Part shown: positions 43,679 through 52,563 of the stretch, piece by piece | Layout of the letters: the number at the start of each line of letters is the position of its first letter | How positions within the stretch are numbered: position 1 is the first letter of the stretch | NCBI GenBank assembly: GCA_944323575.1 | Contig: CALUTB010000003.1 | Location: forward strand, 1 to 57,362 | Length of the DNA stretch: 57,362 nucleotides | Source of the DNA: an uncultured Mailhella sp. | GTDB taxonomy: Bacteria; Desulfobacterota; Desulfovibrionia; Desulfovibrionales; Desulfovibrionaceae | Direction: 5' to 3' | The notes under the pieces: generated by a model | Told to the model about the DNA's origin: nothing | Databases searched by the model: none | The model's input: only the letters and a program-made list of their open reading frames with translations | Position numbers and translations under genes: made by a program

Positions 43679-44887
43679 TCAGGAACGATAGTCGGAGTTG
43701 AGGGATACGTAGCCGTGAGAAAGATCCGAGGCCAGCAGAAATGACTCGCCGGGACCTTCGCCGAGCACGATGTCCAGCGGAAGATCGACATTTTTGAGAG
43801 GTTCTTCCAGCAGCGCATCGAAATCCAGATCCGTGGGACGGCCGTTCCGGAACAGCTCCACGCCGCAGAGCGTGACGCGCAGAGCCATGGGATCGAAGTC
43901 GACGCCGGCGCGACCGGCTGCGGCCACGATCCGTCCCCAGTTGGGGTCACGGCCGAACATGGCGGTCTTCACAAGCTGCGAATGGCCGACGGTACGGGCA
44001 ACTTTTTCCGCGTCCTCGTTGCAGGCGGCTCCCGTCACATGAATGTGCATGACCTTGGTGGCCCCCTCTCCGTCCTTCACCAGCATGTAGGCCAGCTCTC
44101 CCAGAACTTCGGTGAGGGTCGTTTCCAGAAGCGGAAGTTCCTCCGTGCGCACGGTTACGCCGGAAGCCCCGTTGGCAAGACCGTAGAGCGAATCGTTGGT
44201 GGACGTGTCGCCGTCGACGCTCACCCTGTTGAAGGTTGCATCCACGGCGCGGCGGAACATGGCCCGCCAGGCGGAAGGTTCGACGGAGGCATCGCACATG
44301 ACAAGGGCAAGCATGGTGGCCATGTTCGGACATATCATGCCGGCACCCTTGGCCACGCCTGCCAGACGGACGGTGCCCCCTGCGAGGGAGAGTTCACGCC
44401 CGGCCATTTTGGGAAAGGCATCGGTGGTCATCATGGCCCGTGCGAGCCCTTCCAGATCCACGCTGCCGAGAGCCTTCACGAGGGAAGGGACGGTGACGGC
44501 CCATCTGTGCATATCCATCTGCGCGCCGATGACACCGGTGGAGGCGGGCAGCAGTTCATCCGCACGGACGTTTTCCCCCTCCCTGCGGAGCGCTTCACTG
44601 ACCATGTCGAGGGTGCGGAGGCAGTTTTCCCTGCCCTGTTCGCCGGTACAGGCATTGGCCTGCCCGGAATTGAAGATCACGCCTCGGACGCCTCTGTCTC
44701 CAGCGTTTCGGATGTTTTCCTGCGAGATGAGCACGGGAGCGGCTCTGAAAAGATTGGTGGTAAACACACCTGCAACCGTGGCGGGTGCGTCGCTGTAGAC
44801 GAGGGAAAGGTCGTTGCGGTCGAGATGCTTGCCCCGGAAGTCGGCGTTGGCTGCAGCGAGGCGGAAGCCCTGAGGTATCTGGATCAT
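43679..44887 (-). CDS. argJ: Glutamate N-acetyltransferase / amino-acid acetyltransferase ArgJ
   Basis: 402 residues. ArgJ recycles the acetyl group from N-acetylornithine to glutamate in arginine synthesis; some forms also use acetyl-CoA. The protein cleaves itself at a Thr in KGAGMICPNMATMLA, which is present here and leaves two subunits. The oxyanion-site region STGVIGAQM and NSGQANACTG are also seen. I chose MIQIPQG at 44887, with GGAG upstream. Which activities it has cannot be decided by eye. Confidence 0.95.
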   Translation of the reverse strand: MIQIPQGFRLAAANADFRGKHLDRNDLSLVYSDAPATVAGVFTTNLFRAAPVLISQENIRNAGDRGVRGVIFNSGQANACTGEQGRENCLRTLDMVSEALRREGENVRADELLPASTGVIGAQMDMHRWAVTVPSLVKALGSVDLEGLARAMMTTDAFPKMAGRELSLAGGTVRLAGVAKGAGMICPNMATMLALVMCDASVEPSAWRAMFRRAVDATFNRVSVDGDTSTNDSLYGLANGASGVTVRTEELPLLETTLTEVLGELAYMLVKDGEGATKVMHIHVTGAACNEDAEKVARTVGHSQLVKTAMFGRDPNWGRIVAAAGRAGVDFDPMALRVTLCGVELFRNGRPTDLDFDALLEEPLKNVDLPLDIVLGEGPGESFLLASDLSHGYVSLNSDYRS

Positions 44888-44919
44888 GGAAATGTCTCCG
44901 TTCCTTTGTAATGTTTTCC

Positions 44920-44948
44920 AATTTGCCACAGTTGAGAAACGGGTGCAA
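44920..44948 (-). promoter_or_regulatory. Promoter of argJ
   Basis: On the minus strand TTGCAC (44943-44948), 17 bases, CAAATT (44920-44925), giving a leader of about 25-30 bases. Confidence 0.5.
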
Positions 44949-45006
44949 GCCGCGCCGAAGGGCCGGAACATGATTACCCTCGGAAAAGACAGCGGAAAAT
45001 GTCGTC

Positions 45007-45035
45007 TTGCACGTACTTTCCCGCCGTGGTAATCT
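45007..45035 (+). promoter_or_regulatory. Promoter of lepB
   Basis: TTGCAC (45007-45012), 17 bases, TAATCT (45030-45035). It lies back to back with the argJ promoter. Confidence 0.5.
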
Positions 45036-45124
45036 CCGCTCGTTCAGGTTTTTCCATACCCTAAACCGCGGCCCTGCGCCACTTTGTCACTATGTCGGAA
45101 AATTCAATAAAAAAAGGCAGCTCC

Positions 45125-45706
45125 ATGTTTCGCGATTACGGCGAAGCTCTGCTGACGGCGGTAATACTGGCTCTTGTCATCAGGACGTTCTTCCTTCAGG
45201 CCTACACCATTCCTTCCGGTTCCATGCTCCAGACCGTGCAGATAGGCGACTACGTGCTGGTCAATAAATTCGTGTACGGCGTGAAGATTCCCTTCACTGA
45301 CAAGTATCTCTTCCGCGGTGCGGATCCTGAAATCGGGGACATCATCGTATTCAAGTATCCCCGCGATCCAGGAACCGACTACATCAAGAGAGTGGTGGGG
45401 CTGCCCGGCGATGTGATAGAGATGCGCAACAAGCAGTTCTATCGCAACGGAGAGCCGGTGAAGGAGGATTACATCCAACAGCTGTATCCCGATGTCATCG
45501 GCAGACTGGACAACATCGGACCCGTGACCGTGCCCGAGGACTCCTACTTCGTCATGGGAGACAACCGCGACAATTCCGAGGATTCCCGCGCCTGGGGTTG
45601 CGTGCCGCGTTCCTACATACACGGCAAGGCATGGCGCATCTACTGGTCGTGGGACAGCGACACCCATACGCCGCGACTCAGCCGTCTCGGCAAGCTTGTC
45701 GAATAG
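45125..45706 (+). CDS. lepB: Signal peptidase I
   Basis: 193 residues. One N-terminal membrane helix (about 6-24) leads to the catalytic domain: Ser in YTIPSGSML, Lys in DYIKRVVGLPGD, and the box GDNRDNSEDSR. It removes signal peptides from secreted proteins such as the M23 peptidase and the autotransporter in this window. I chose the ATG at 45125 (AAGG 7 bases upstream); the in-frame ATG at 45092 has no ribosome site. A terminator follows. Confidence 0.94.
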   Translation: MFRDYGEALLTAVILALVIRTFFLQAYTIPSGSMLQTVQIGDYVLVNKFVYGVKIPFTDKYLFRGADPEIGDIIVFKYPRDPGTDYIKRVVGLPGDVIEMRNKQFYRNGEPVKEDYIQQLYPDVIGRLDNIGPVTVPEDSYFVMGDNRDNSEDSRAWGCVPRSYIHGKAWRIYWSWDSDTHTPRLSRLGKLVE

Positions 45707-45731
45707 TTCCGTCCTCTACCCCCGCATGCGA

Positions 45732-45773
45732 CCTCTCCCGGGGCGATCGTTCCCGGGAGGGGAATCGTTTTTT
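45732..45773 (+). terminator. Terminator after lepB
   Basis: CCTCTCCCGGG (45732-45742) pairs with CCCGGGAGGGG (45752-45762), followed by AATCGTTTTTT. Confidence 0.8.
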
Positions 45774-45796
45774 CTGAATACAGGAAGGATGTTTCA

Positions 45797-46402
45797 TTGC
45801 AGCGCATTCCAGAACCTTTGAAAAATCTCGTGGATCAGCTTTCCCGTCTGCCCGGACTTGGACCGAAGTCCGCCATGCGTGCCGCCATGACGTTGCTCAA
45901 GTGGCCCGAGGCGGAGGTGCGCAGACTGGGAAAAGGCGTGTACGAGCTGCGCGATACCCTGCATCTGTGCAGCCGCTGCGGCGGCCTTTCGGATTCCGAT
46001 CCCTGTCCCATCTGTTCCGATCCCGGGCGTGATGAGACGCAGCTGTGCCTTGTGGCCGAGTGGGACAGCATGCTTACGTTGGAAGAAGGCAACTTCTACA
46101 AAGGGTATTATATGATTCTCGGCGGTCTTTTGGCTCCTCTGGACCACAGCCCTGCGGAAACGCTGGAAATGGGTCGTCTGCGTTCCCGTCTTGCCGAGGG
46201 CAGGGTGAAGGAACTGATTCTTGCCCTCGGCGCCACGGCCGAGGCGGAAGCCACGGCCACGTTCGTGAAGGACCAGGTGAACGCGCATTTTCCTGATGTG
46301 CGCGTCACTCGTCTTGCACAGGGCATTCCGCTCGGCGCCGAGGTCAAGTACATGGACAGGGAAACGCTGCGCGAATCGCTGCGCTATCGTCAGGCCCTGT
46401 AG
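45797..46402 (+). CDS. recR: Recombination protein RecR
   Basis: 201 residues. A helix-hairpin-helix (LSRLPGLGPKSAMRAA) is followed by a four-Cys zinc finger (CSRCGGLSD, CPIC) and a Toprim domain (LCLVAEWDSML, LGGLLAPLDH). It acts with RecO and RecF to load RecA at gaps. It starts with TTG (45797), set by GGAAGGA 8 bases upstream; the next in-frame Met would remove the first helix. Confidence 0.95.
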   Translation: MQRIPEPLKNLVDQLSRLPGLGPKSAMRAAMTLLKWPEAEVRRLGKGVYELRDTLHLCSRCGGLSDSDPCPICSDPGRDETQLCLVAEWDSMLTLEEGNFYKGYYMILGGLLAPLDHSPAETLEMGRLRSRLAEGRVKELILALGATAEAEATATFVKDQVNAHFPDVRVTRLAQGIPLGAEVKYMDRETLRESLRYRQAL

Positions 46403-46462
46403 TTTTCATGCCCGTTCCGAGAAGAACGGATAATTCATTGCACAGTATTTCACGGAGACAGC

Positions 46463-46669
46463 ATGGCCTTTTATTTTGCGCCCCGCGAAGCGAGAACGAC
46501 ACTGACATGTCCCGACTGCGGTGCTCCTCTGGATATCCGCCGCACCTGTCACGAAGCGTATATGCAGTGTTCCTCCTGCCGCCGCACCTTCAAGCTGACG
46601 CAGTTCATCAGTCGGATGGACGATGTGATGGAGGAATTTCTCGAACGTCTGTACGCCGACCGGGTATAG
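46463..46669 (+). CDS. Small zinc-ribbon protein
   Basis: 68 residues. Two CxxC pairs, TCPDCGAP and QCSSCRRTF, about 15 residues apart, form a zinc ribbon. The C-terminal half is helical and acidic (MDDVMEEFLERLYADRV). The start follows GGAGAC. It lies 60 bases after recR. The family is probably restricted to related bacteria; the function is unknown, and nucleic-acid or protein binding are both possible. Confidence 0.75.
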   Translation: MAFYFAPREARTTLTCPDCGAPLDIRRTCHEAYMQCSSCRRTFKLTQFISRMDDVMEEFLERLYADRV

Positions 46670-46834
46670 TTTTTCAGCAGACGGTCCCGGACCGCTGTGC
46701 GTGGGAGCAGTCCGCCCGGCCGGGCCGGGAAAACGTTTTTTCCCTGCTGCGGGCAGTGCAGTCTGTGCCGGTTCAGGACCGGCTGTGCCGGAAGCATGCT
46801 TTTTTCTGGAAAACACGCCGATCATGGAGCCATC

Positions 46835-48940
46835 ATGAGCTTTCGTCGACTTTCCTTTGCAGCGTGGCAGCCGCTGATAGACATCGCTGTCTTCATTCTG
46901 GCCAATACGGCGCTTTTTTTTGCAGCCAGACTGGCCCTTCTGTACTTCCTTCTGCCTGACATTGCCGAAAAAGAGCATATTCCTCATGCTCTTTACATCG
47001 GATTGAAGTTTGATGCGCGCATGGCCGTGTTCATGACGCTCCCTCTTGCATTCTGTCTGCTGTGGCCGAGGCTTGAAAGGCTCGTCTCCCGAAAAGGTCC
47101 CTCCGTTGTCCGCAGCGTGCTCTGTCTTGTCACGGGCATCATGGCGGCCGGAGCCATGCTGGTTCATATTTTCGACTTCGGTTTCTTTTTCTATCTGCAC
47201 CAGCATATCGACATGGGGGCAAAGGTCTTTCTTGAAGACCCCTCCGAATCCGTGCGCATGGTGTGGCAGAGCTATCCCGTGATCCTCATCACGCTGGCCT
47301 TTGCCGCGGCGACAGCTCTCTATGTATGGCTTTTCTCCCGTTTTCTGCGCAGACATGTTCCCTGTCCGATCCGTCCGAAGACCGGTGGTGAGGGATGCAG
47401 CCGCAAGTGGAGGGCGCTTGTCACGGTGTCTTCGCTTGTCATGCTCTTCATCGTCGGCTACGGACAGATAAGTTCCAACTTCTTTCCCCTGCGCTGGAGC
47501 AACGCCTACTTCAGCGCCGACAAGAACATTGCGCTTCTGGCCGTGAATCCCATTCAGAATCTTTACGACACCCGCAATTACGGCAAGGCCATTCCGCCGA
47601 ATGAGGAGGCGACGCGTGAGGCATGGCCCCGCATGGCCGCCTATCTTCGTATTCCCGAAGGGCAGCAGCCTCTCAATTATGTACGGCATTTTCCCGGCAA
47701 AGATATGGAGAAGCGGCCCAATATCGTGATCATCATCATGGAGTCCCTGTGCTGGGAGCGCACATCGCTTGCGCCTGCCATGCCGGAATTGCTGGGCAAG
47801 GACATTGATCCCACGCCCTTCCTCAGGGAGCTTGCATCCAAGAGCCTCTATTATCCCAATTTCTACGCCCCCACCCGCACCACGGCCAGAGCCGTGTTCA
47901 CGACCATAAGCGGCGTACCGGACGTCAATCATTCAGGAGGAACCACTTCGCGCAATCCCAAACTGGTGGATCAGTCCTCCGTGCTTGACGAGTTTGCGGG
48001 ATATGAAAAATACTACATGATCGGCGGCAATGCCAACTGGGCCAACATCCGAGGAATGCTCCAACATAATGTCAGTGATTTGCACCTGTTGGAGGAATCG
48101 GCATGGGAGGCTCCCAACACCGACGTGTGGGGGGTGTCCGACATCGCCATGTTCCGGGAAGCCGTGGATGTGCTTTCAAAAAGTCCCAAGCCATTCATTT
48201 CCGTGATTCAGTCCGCCTCCTTTCATCGTCCGTACACCATTCCGGATGACAATGAAGGCTATGTCTCTCCGCCCGATCCTTCCGCCGAGGCTCTTGCCTG
48301 GTATGGTTACGAGAGTGCGGAGGAATACAGATCCCTGCATCTTTCCGATCATGCCCTGCGCCGTTTCTTCGATAAGGCATCGAAGCAGCCGTGGTTCAAT
48401 GATACGGTGTTCGTCATCTTCGGCGACCACGGTCTGAACTACAACTCCACCAACATTACGCCGGCCGTGCGTGCCTGCAATCTTCAGGCATGGCACATTC
48501 CTCTGCTCATCTATGCGCCTGGCGGTCAGGTCGCCCCCGGCGTCAATCCGGCGTTTCACATCCAGCCGGATGTCCTGCCGACCATGGCCTCGCTTGCCGG
48601 TATGGATTACTACACCAACACGTTGGGCAGAAATATGCTCGATCCCGCCAACGATGCCGATGCCGTGGCTTTCATCAGCGATAACGACAGTACCCGTTAT
48701 CTTCTTGAGGACGGGTATGTATACGCGATACGTGCCGGCAGTGAGGCTCTCTATCGTCTGGATGAACGTACATCGGACAACAATGCCCGCGATCTGAGAG
48801 AAGAAGATCCGGAAAGAGCGGCAGAGATGCGTCAGAAGCTCATGGATTTTTATTATACTTCTCAGTACCTGCTGCATAACAACGGCAAGGAACATATTCT
48901 GGCCGCCCGTCGTGCCGCGGCGTCCGGAACGGAACAGTAG
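46835..48940 (+). CDS. LTA-synthase-like membrane sulfatase / phosphoethanolamine- or phosphoglycerol-transferase
   Basis: 701 residues. Five membrane helices (about 10-200) precede a periplasmic alkaline-phosphatase-superfamily domain. Metal and catalytic regions are [14 protein letters not shown], the Thr-containing [16 protein letters not shown], and [11 protein letters not shown] with a following His. This layout is shared by LtaS, OpgB and their relatives, which move head groups from phospholipids to envelope glycans. In a bacterium with LpxC the target is more likely a periplasmic glucan or LPS than lipoteichoic acid (inference). I chose the ATG at 46835 with GGAG upstream; an open frame extends to 46697. 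Confidence 0.88.
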   Translation: MSFRRLSFAAWQPLIDIAVFILANTALFFAARLALLYFLLPDIAEKEHIPHALYIGLKFDARMAVFMTLPLAFCLLWPRLERLVSRKGPSVVRSVLCLVTGIMAAGAMLVHIFDFGFFFYLHQHIDMGAKVFLEDPSESVRMVWQSYPVILITLAFAAATALYVWLFSRFLRRHVPCPIRPKTGGEGCSRKWRALVTVSSLVMLFIVGYGQISSNFFPLRWSNAYFSADKNIALLAVNPIQNLYDTRNYGKAIPPNEEATREAWPRMAAYLRIPEGQQPLNYVRHFPGKDMEKRPNIVIIIMESLCWERTSLAPAMPELLGKDIDPTPFLRELASKSLYYPNFYAPTRTTARAVFTTISGVPDVNHSGGTTSRNPKLVDQSSVLDEFAGYEKYYMIGGNANWANIRGMLQHNVSDLHLLEESAWEAPNTDVWGVSDIAMFREAVDVLSKSPKPFISVIQSASFHRPYTIPDDNEGYVSPPDPSAEALAWYGYESAEEYRSLHLSDHALRRFFDKASKQPWFNDTVFVIFGDHGLNYNSTNITPAVRACNLQAWHIPLLIYAPGGQVAPGVNPAFHIQPDVLPTMASLAGMDYYTNTLGRNMLDPANDADAVAFISDNDSTRYLLEDGYVYAIRAGSEALYRLDERTSDNNARDLREEDPERAAEMRQKLMDFYYTSQYLLHNNGKEHILAARRAAASGTEQ

Positions 48941-48944
48941 TGCC

Positions 48945-49421
48945 ATGAAGACGGTAACCATTCATACCGACGGTTCCTGCCTGGGCAATCCCGGTCCCGG
49001 TGGCTGGGCCGCGCTGCTGACTTTTGACGGTCCGCAGGGCCGGGTCAGACGGGAGATGTACGGAGGCTTTTCGCGCACCACCAACAATCGCATGGAAATT
49101 CTGGCCGTGCTGGAAGCTCTCGGAGCGCTTAAAGAGCCTTGCGTGGTCGAGCTTTACACCGACTCGCAGTATGTGGCCAAAGCGATCAGGGACCGCTGGC
49201 TTGCCGGGTGGCTGCGCAACAACTGGCTGACCGCGGCAAAGAAGCCGGTGAAGAATCAGGATCTGTGGAAAAGAATGCCGGAGCTGCTTTCCCGTCATGA
49301 GGTTCATTTTCACTGGCTCAAGGGACATGCCGGACATGCGGAAAACGAACGTTGTGACGAGCTTGCCAGAGGAGCGGCATCCGGACGGGATCTCCCGGAG
49401 GATTCCGGATTTACCGAATGA
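48945..49421 (+). CDS. rnhA: Ribonuclease HI
   Basis: 158 residues. The four catalytic acids are visible in [11 protein letters not shown] (Asp), NNRMEILAV (Glu), LYTDSQYV (Asp) and ENERCDELA (Asp), and the flexible-loop His in GHAGHAEN. It removes RNA from RNA-DNA hybrids. I chose MKTVTIH at 48945, four bases after the sulfatase stop, so the two genes are likely co-transcribed. Confidence 0.96.
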   Translation: MKTVTIHTDGSCLGNPGPGGWAALLTFDGPQGRVRREMYGGFSRTTNNRMEILAVLEALGALKEPCVVELYTDSQYVAKAIRDRWLAGWLRNNWLTAAKKPVKNQDLWKRMPELLSRHEVHFHWLKGHAGHAENERCDELARGAASGRDLPEDSGFTE

Positions 49422-49528
49422 GCCTTCTCCCGTCCGGGAAACACGCTCGCGGAAGAAGGAAAAAGGTCTCTGAGTGTTCTGGAACCTGTCGGAAGAGCTG
49501 AGAAACAGGGCAGGGGTGCAGACCCGGC

Positions 49529-49557
49529 TTGTCCTGAATGCCGTACTATGTTATACT
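49529..49557 (+). promoter_or_regulatory. Promoter of prmC, implying a leaderless mRNA
   Basis: TTGTCC (49529-49534), 17 bases, TATACT (49552-49557). Transcription would begin about 49563-49565, that is at the ATG itself (49565). No ribosome-binding sequence precedes the ATG. Confidence 0.6.
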
Positions 49558-49564
49558 GAACATC

Positions 49565-50410
49565 ATGACCAGACGTGAATGGAAAATACGCGCGACGGCC
49601 CGTCTTGCTGGAACAGAGGCTCCGGCGGCAGTGGCCGCGCTGTTGCTTTGCCATGTGCTCGGCATAGACAAGGTGGCGCTTGTGGCCCATTCCGAAGAGC
49701 AGGTGTCTTCTCGGGCGGAAGAGAAGCTGGAGACTCTTTTGCGTCGTCGGCTCTCCGGGGAACCCGTGGCCTACATCCTCGGCCGACGCGAATTCTATGG
49801 TCGTGACTTTCTGGTGAACGTCCATACGTTGATTCCTCGTCCGGAAACGGAACATCTTGTGGAGACGGCTCTTGATTTTTTTCAGGGCAGGGAAGAGATC
49901 CGCTTTCTTGATCTCGGTACGGGAAGCGGCTGCATTGCCGTGACGCTTGCGGCCGAGCGACCTCAGTGGAAAGGCGTGGCCGTGGATATTTCCGAAGGCG
50001 CTCTCCACATGGCACGGCTTAACGCCGAGAGGTGCGGAACGGCGTGTTCCGTGGAGTTCCTGCAGGCGGATTTTACGCATCCGTTGCCTTTTTCTCCACG
50101 CAGTTTCGATCTTGTCATAAGCAATCCCCCGTATATCAGCGAAGAAGAATACGCCGGACTTGATCCCGGTGTCAGGAATTTTGAACCGCGTTCCGCACTG
50201 GTGCCAGGACCTGAGGGACTGGAACATCCCCGTGCGGTGGAAGCGGCGGCCCGCGCCCTGCTGAAGAAAGGCGGCCTTCTGCTCATGGAGCATGGGTACC
50301 TTCAGGGCGAAGCGTGTCGGGCGTTGTGCCCGGACGCATACTGGATGGATATGCGCACTGGTCGCGATCTCGCCGGAAAGGATCGATTTCTTTTCGCGGT
50401 GAGGCGATAA
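49565..50410 (+). CDS. prmC: Release factor glutamine methyltransferase
   Basis: 281 residues. It methylates the Gln of the GGQ motif in release factors. The N-terminal helical domain is followed by the SAM-binding fold with FLDLGTGSGCIAVTLA and the amino-methyltransferase motif ISNPPYISEEEY. I chose MTRREW at 49565 because it fits the usual PrmC start. The upstream extension to 49538 would lie inside the promoter. This makes the mRNA probably leaderless. lpxC follows after 70 bases. Confidence 0.93.
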   Translation: MTRREWKIRATARLAGTEAPAAVAALLLCHVLGIDKVALVAHSEEQVSSRAEEKLETLLRRRLSGEPVAYILGRREFYGRDFLVNVHTLIPRPETEHLVETALDFFQGREEIRFLDLGTGSGCIAVTLAAERPQWKGVAVDISEGALHMARLNAERCGTACSVEFLQADFTHPLPFSPRSFDLVISNPPYISEEEYAGLDPGVRNFEPRSALVPGPEGLEHPRAVEAAARALLKKGGLLLMEHGYLQGEACRALCPDAYWMDMRTGRDLAGKDRFLFAVRR

Positions 50411-50480
50411 GGCGTGTAAGCCCCCGGCCCGTCCGGGGAGGCCGCGGCGGAGTATGCCGCCGGGCATTCAGGAGTTTGTC

Positions 50481-51332
50481 ATGCCCCAGACCACTCTTGG
50501 CGGAGCTGTCAGCTGCAGGGGCGTTTCCCTGCATTCCGGCCATGAAGTCAGTATGGAATTCCGGCCGGCGCCGGAACATTCGGGTATTGTTTTCCATATT
50601 CACTCCGAGGACGGCGTACATCTGCTCTCACCCCGTCCCGACGCGGTAAGCACAACGGAACTCGCTACGACGATCAGCGACGGAAAGGCCAGCGTTTCCA
50701 CGATAGAGCATGTTCTTGCCGCACTGAACGGTCTTGCCGTGGATAACGTGGAGGTGCATATTTTCGGGGGCGAGACTCCCATTCTTGACGGTTCGGCCAG
50801 GCCCGTGGTGGAGGCTCTGCGCAGCGTCGGCTTCCGTACCCAGAACGCTCCCCGCCGCATGGCCAGAGTCGTGCGCGGGTACGCTTTGGAAACGGACGGA
50901 CGGTCCATTTCGGTGGAGCCTTTCGACGGATTCCGCGTGGACTACACCATACGCTTCCCTCATCCTGTGATAGGAGAGCAGCATTTCGTGCTGGACATCA
51001 CCCCTGAGAGCTTTGAAAGGGAAATCGCTCCCGCCAGGACGTTCGGTTTCCTGAAGGAAGTGGAGTACCTGCACAGTCGGGGACTGGCCAGAGGAGGTTC
51101 TCTGGAGAACGTGATCGTCATCGGGGACGAAGGAGTTCTGAACAAGGAAGGACTGCGTTTTCCCGATGAGTTCGTGCGTCACAAGATGCTGGACTTCATA
51201 GGGGATATGGCCATGCTGGGATATCCGATTCTGGGGGCTTTTACAGTCTCCTGTTCCGGACACGGGCACAACAATGCCTTTCTTCGGAATCTAGTGCATG
51301 GAGAGGGTCTTCTGGAATACGTGGAACGTTGA
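50481..51332 (+). CDS. lpxC: UDP-3-O-acyl-N-acetylglucosamine deacetylase
   Basis: 283 residues. LpxC carries out the committed step of lipid A synthesis. The zinc ligands appear as His in STIEHVLAAL and His plus Asp in VRHKMLDFIGD; other family blocks are FGGETPILDGSA and ARTFGFLKEVEYL. I chose MPQTTLG at 50481 with AGGAG upstream. Its presence shows an LPS-type outer membrane. The gene faces hsp20, with a terminator between. Confidence 0.96.
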   Translation: MPQTTLGGAVSCRGVSLHSGHEVSMEFRPAPEHSGIVFHIHSEDGVHLLSPRPDAVSTTELATTISDGKASVSTIEHVLAALNGLAVDNVEVHIFGGETPILDGSARPVVEALRSVGFRTQNAPRRMARVVRGYALETDGRSISVEPFDGFRVDYTIRFPHPVIGEQHFVLDITPESFEREIAPARTFGFLKEVEYLHSRGLARGGSLENVIVIGDEGVLNKEGLRFPDEFVRHKMLDFIGDMAMLGYPILGAFTVSCSGHGHNNAFLRNLVHGEGLLEYVER

Positions 51333-51458
51333 TTCAACGCCTTTGAAGGGTGCCCCGATCCCCGGTCGGATGAAGCCGTGAGCGGGCAGCAGTTACGGAA
51401 TGTTTCTGTGCTGATGGAGTATTTTCCGTCAGTCTGAATGACGTTCGGACTCAAAGAT

Positions 51459-51498
51459 ATGAAAAAAGGGTCGACAGATTGCTCTGTCGACCCTTTGC
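51459..51498. terminator. Bidirectional terminator between lpxC and hsp20
   Basis: AAAGGGTCGACAGA (51465-51478) pairs with TCTGTCGACCCTTT (51483-51496). A run of A before the stem gives TTTTTT on the minus strand. Confidence 0.85.
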
Positions 51499-51549
51499 CG
51501 TTCCGGATTCCTTCAGCGGGAGAGTCTCCGGAACCGGAGTATCAGCGGA

Positions 51550-51993
51550 TTACGCAATGGCGATGGTCTTCTTTTGGGGTTCCTTCTTTTCCGGCGCCTT
51601 CGGGAAGGAGAGTTTCAGAATGCCGTCTTCGAACGTGGCGGACACATCTTTGGGTTCCAGGGCCTCGCCGACGTAGAAGCTGCGGCTGCACTCTCCGGTG
51701 TAACGTTCGCGGCGCAGATACTGACCCTTCTTGTTTTCCTCCTCCTCCTTGTCCAGTCCCTTGGCGGCGCTGATGGTAAGATAACCGCCGTCCAGTTCGA
51801 TTTTCACTTCATCCTTCTTGAAACCGGGCAGATCAATATCGAGTTCGTAGGCGTTTTCCGTTTCCCGTACATCAGTCTTCATAAGGTTTCTGGCGTTCTT
51901 ACCGAACAGAGGATCATGTCTGTTGAAAGCAGGCATAAAGGGTTCGCCGAAAAATTCATCAAAAAGTCTTTCACCAAAGATACTAGGCAGCAT
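51550..51993 (-). CDS. Small heat-shock protein (Hsp20 / alpha-crystallin family)
   Basis: 147 residues. The alpha-crystallin domain (about 40-135) includes AYELDIDLPGFKKDEVKIEL, LTISAAKG and FEDGILKLSFPKA (C-terminal beta strand GxLxL-type). The tail ends in Ile-Ala-Ile, the IxI oligomer-contact motif. It holds unfolding proteins until ATP-driven chaperones act. The start at 51993 follows GGAGG. A leader of about 160 bases contains a three-way junction fold, described separately. Confidence 0.93.
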   Translation of the reverse strand: MLPSIFGERLFDEFFGEPFMPAFNRHDPLFGKNARNLMKTDVRETENAYELDIDLPGFKKDEVKIELDGGYLTISAAKGLDKEEEENKKGQYLRRERYTGECSRSFYVGEALEPKDVSATFEDGILKLSFPKAPEKKEPQKKTIAIA

Positions 51994-52017
51994 AATAAAA
52001 ACCTCCAGCCAAAAGTA

Positions 52018-52108
52018 GAATCAATGCATCATCTCGGAAAAGGCGTTCCGATAATTTTTATTTCTGGATGAAGATACATTCTTCATCCTTCAGAAAGATG
52101 ATTGATTC
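52018..52108 (-). promoter_or_regulatory. Structured hsp20 leader: predicted three-way junction
   Basis: In plus-strand coordinates GAATCAAT (52018-52025) pairs with ATTGATTC (52101-52108), and after a one-base bulge CATC (52027-52030) pairs with GATG (52097-52100). Inside are two perfect hairpins: TCGGAA (52034-52039) with TTCCGA (52046-52051), and GGATGAAGA (52066-52074) with TCTTCATCC (52080-52088). The fold ends 24 bases before the hsp20 ATG. The small-heat-shock context suggests a temperature-responsive element, but it is unlike ROSE as I know it. Confidence 0.6.
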
Positions 52109-52160
52109 AGTTTCTCATGAACTCTTTTCTTGGGAAAGCGTCCCTGAAAAACATACCCTT

Positions 52161-52188
52161 AGAATAGGAACGATTTGCAGACTGTCAA
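52161..52188 (-). promoter_or_regulatory. Promoter of hsp20
   Basis: On the minus strand a perfect TTGACA (52183-52188), 16 bases, TATTCT (52161-52166). It is of the housekeeping type. The start near 52155 gives a 160-base leader. Confidence 0.65.
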
Positions 52189-52563
52189 CGCCGCAGAGAA
52201 AAATTTTTTTGTTTTTCGGAAAAGTTTTTTCTGCACAGGAAGCGTTTCTCCCCGGAAAAGTGCCTGCTGACGGGGCTTTTCGCGCATTGACCGGAGAAAT
52301 ACGTACCGCAAAAAAACATGCTCGTACCGGCTCCGGACGTGTTTCCGACATTGACGCCGGCAACCATTCTTTCTGCAGAGACTCCGCTCGGAGGATGAAG
52401 AAGCACTTCTGGTGTCCTTTTGTTTTCCACACGTGCGGGCACTCATCGGCATGGCTGTTCCATCACGGGGATATCATGGAAGGAACGGCTTTTTTTCTCC
52501 ATAGTCGGAAGAAGAAGTCCGATGAACGTTCGGCGTCCTTTTCATTCGACAAGGGGGAAGTTC
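52189..52563. other. Intergenic stretch between hsp20 and the autotransporter
   Basis: About 375 bases with poly-A and poly-T tracts near 52198-52240. It should hold the autotransporter promoter, but I could not pick a convincing one. Two frames that cross it lack ribosome sites and family likeness. Confidence 0.4.

Noticed and set aside
46406..47932. A 508-codon minus-strand frame opposite the zinc-ribbon and sulfatase genes
   Set aside because: It crosses two real genes and an intergenic gap and has no family likeness.
52066..52088. The hsp20 leader hairpin as a CIRCE/HrcA operator
   Set aside because: CIRCE is TTAGCACTC-N9-GAGTGCTAA; this repeat has a different sequence and a 5-base spacer.
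52115..52432. A 105-codon minus-strand frame between hsp20 and the autotransporter
   Set aside because: It overlaps the hsp20 promoter, has no ribosome site and reads as low-similarity sequence.
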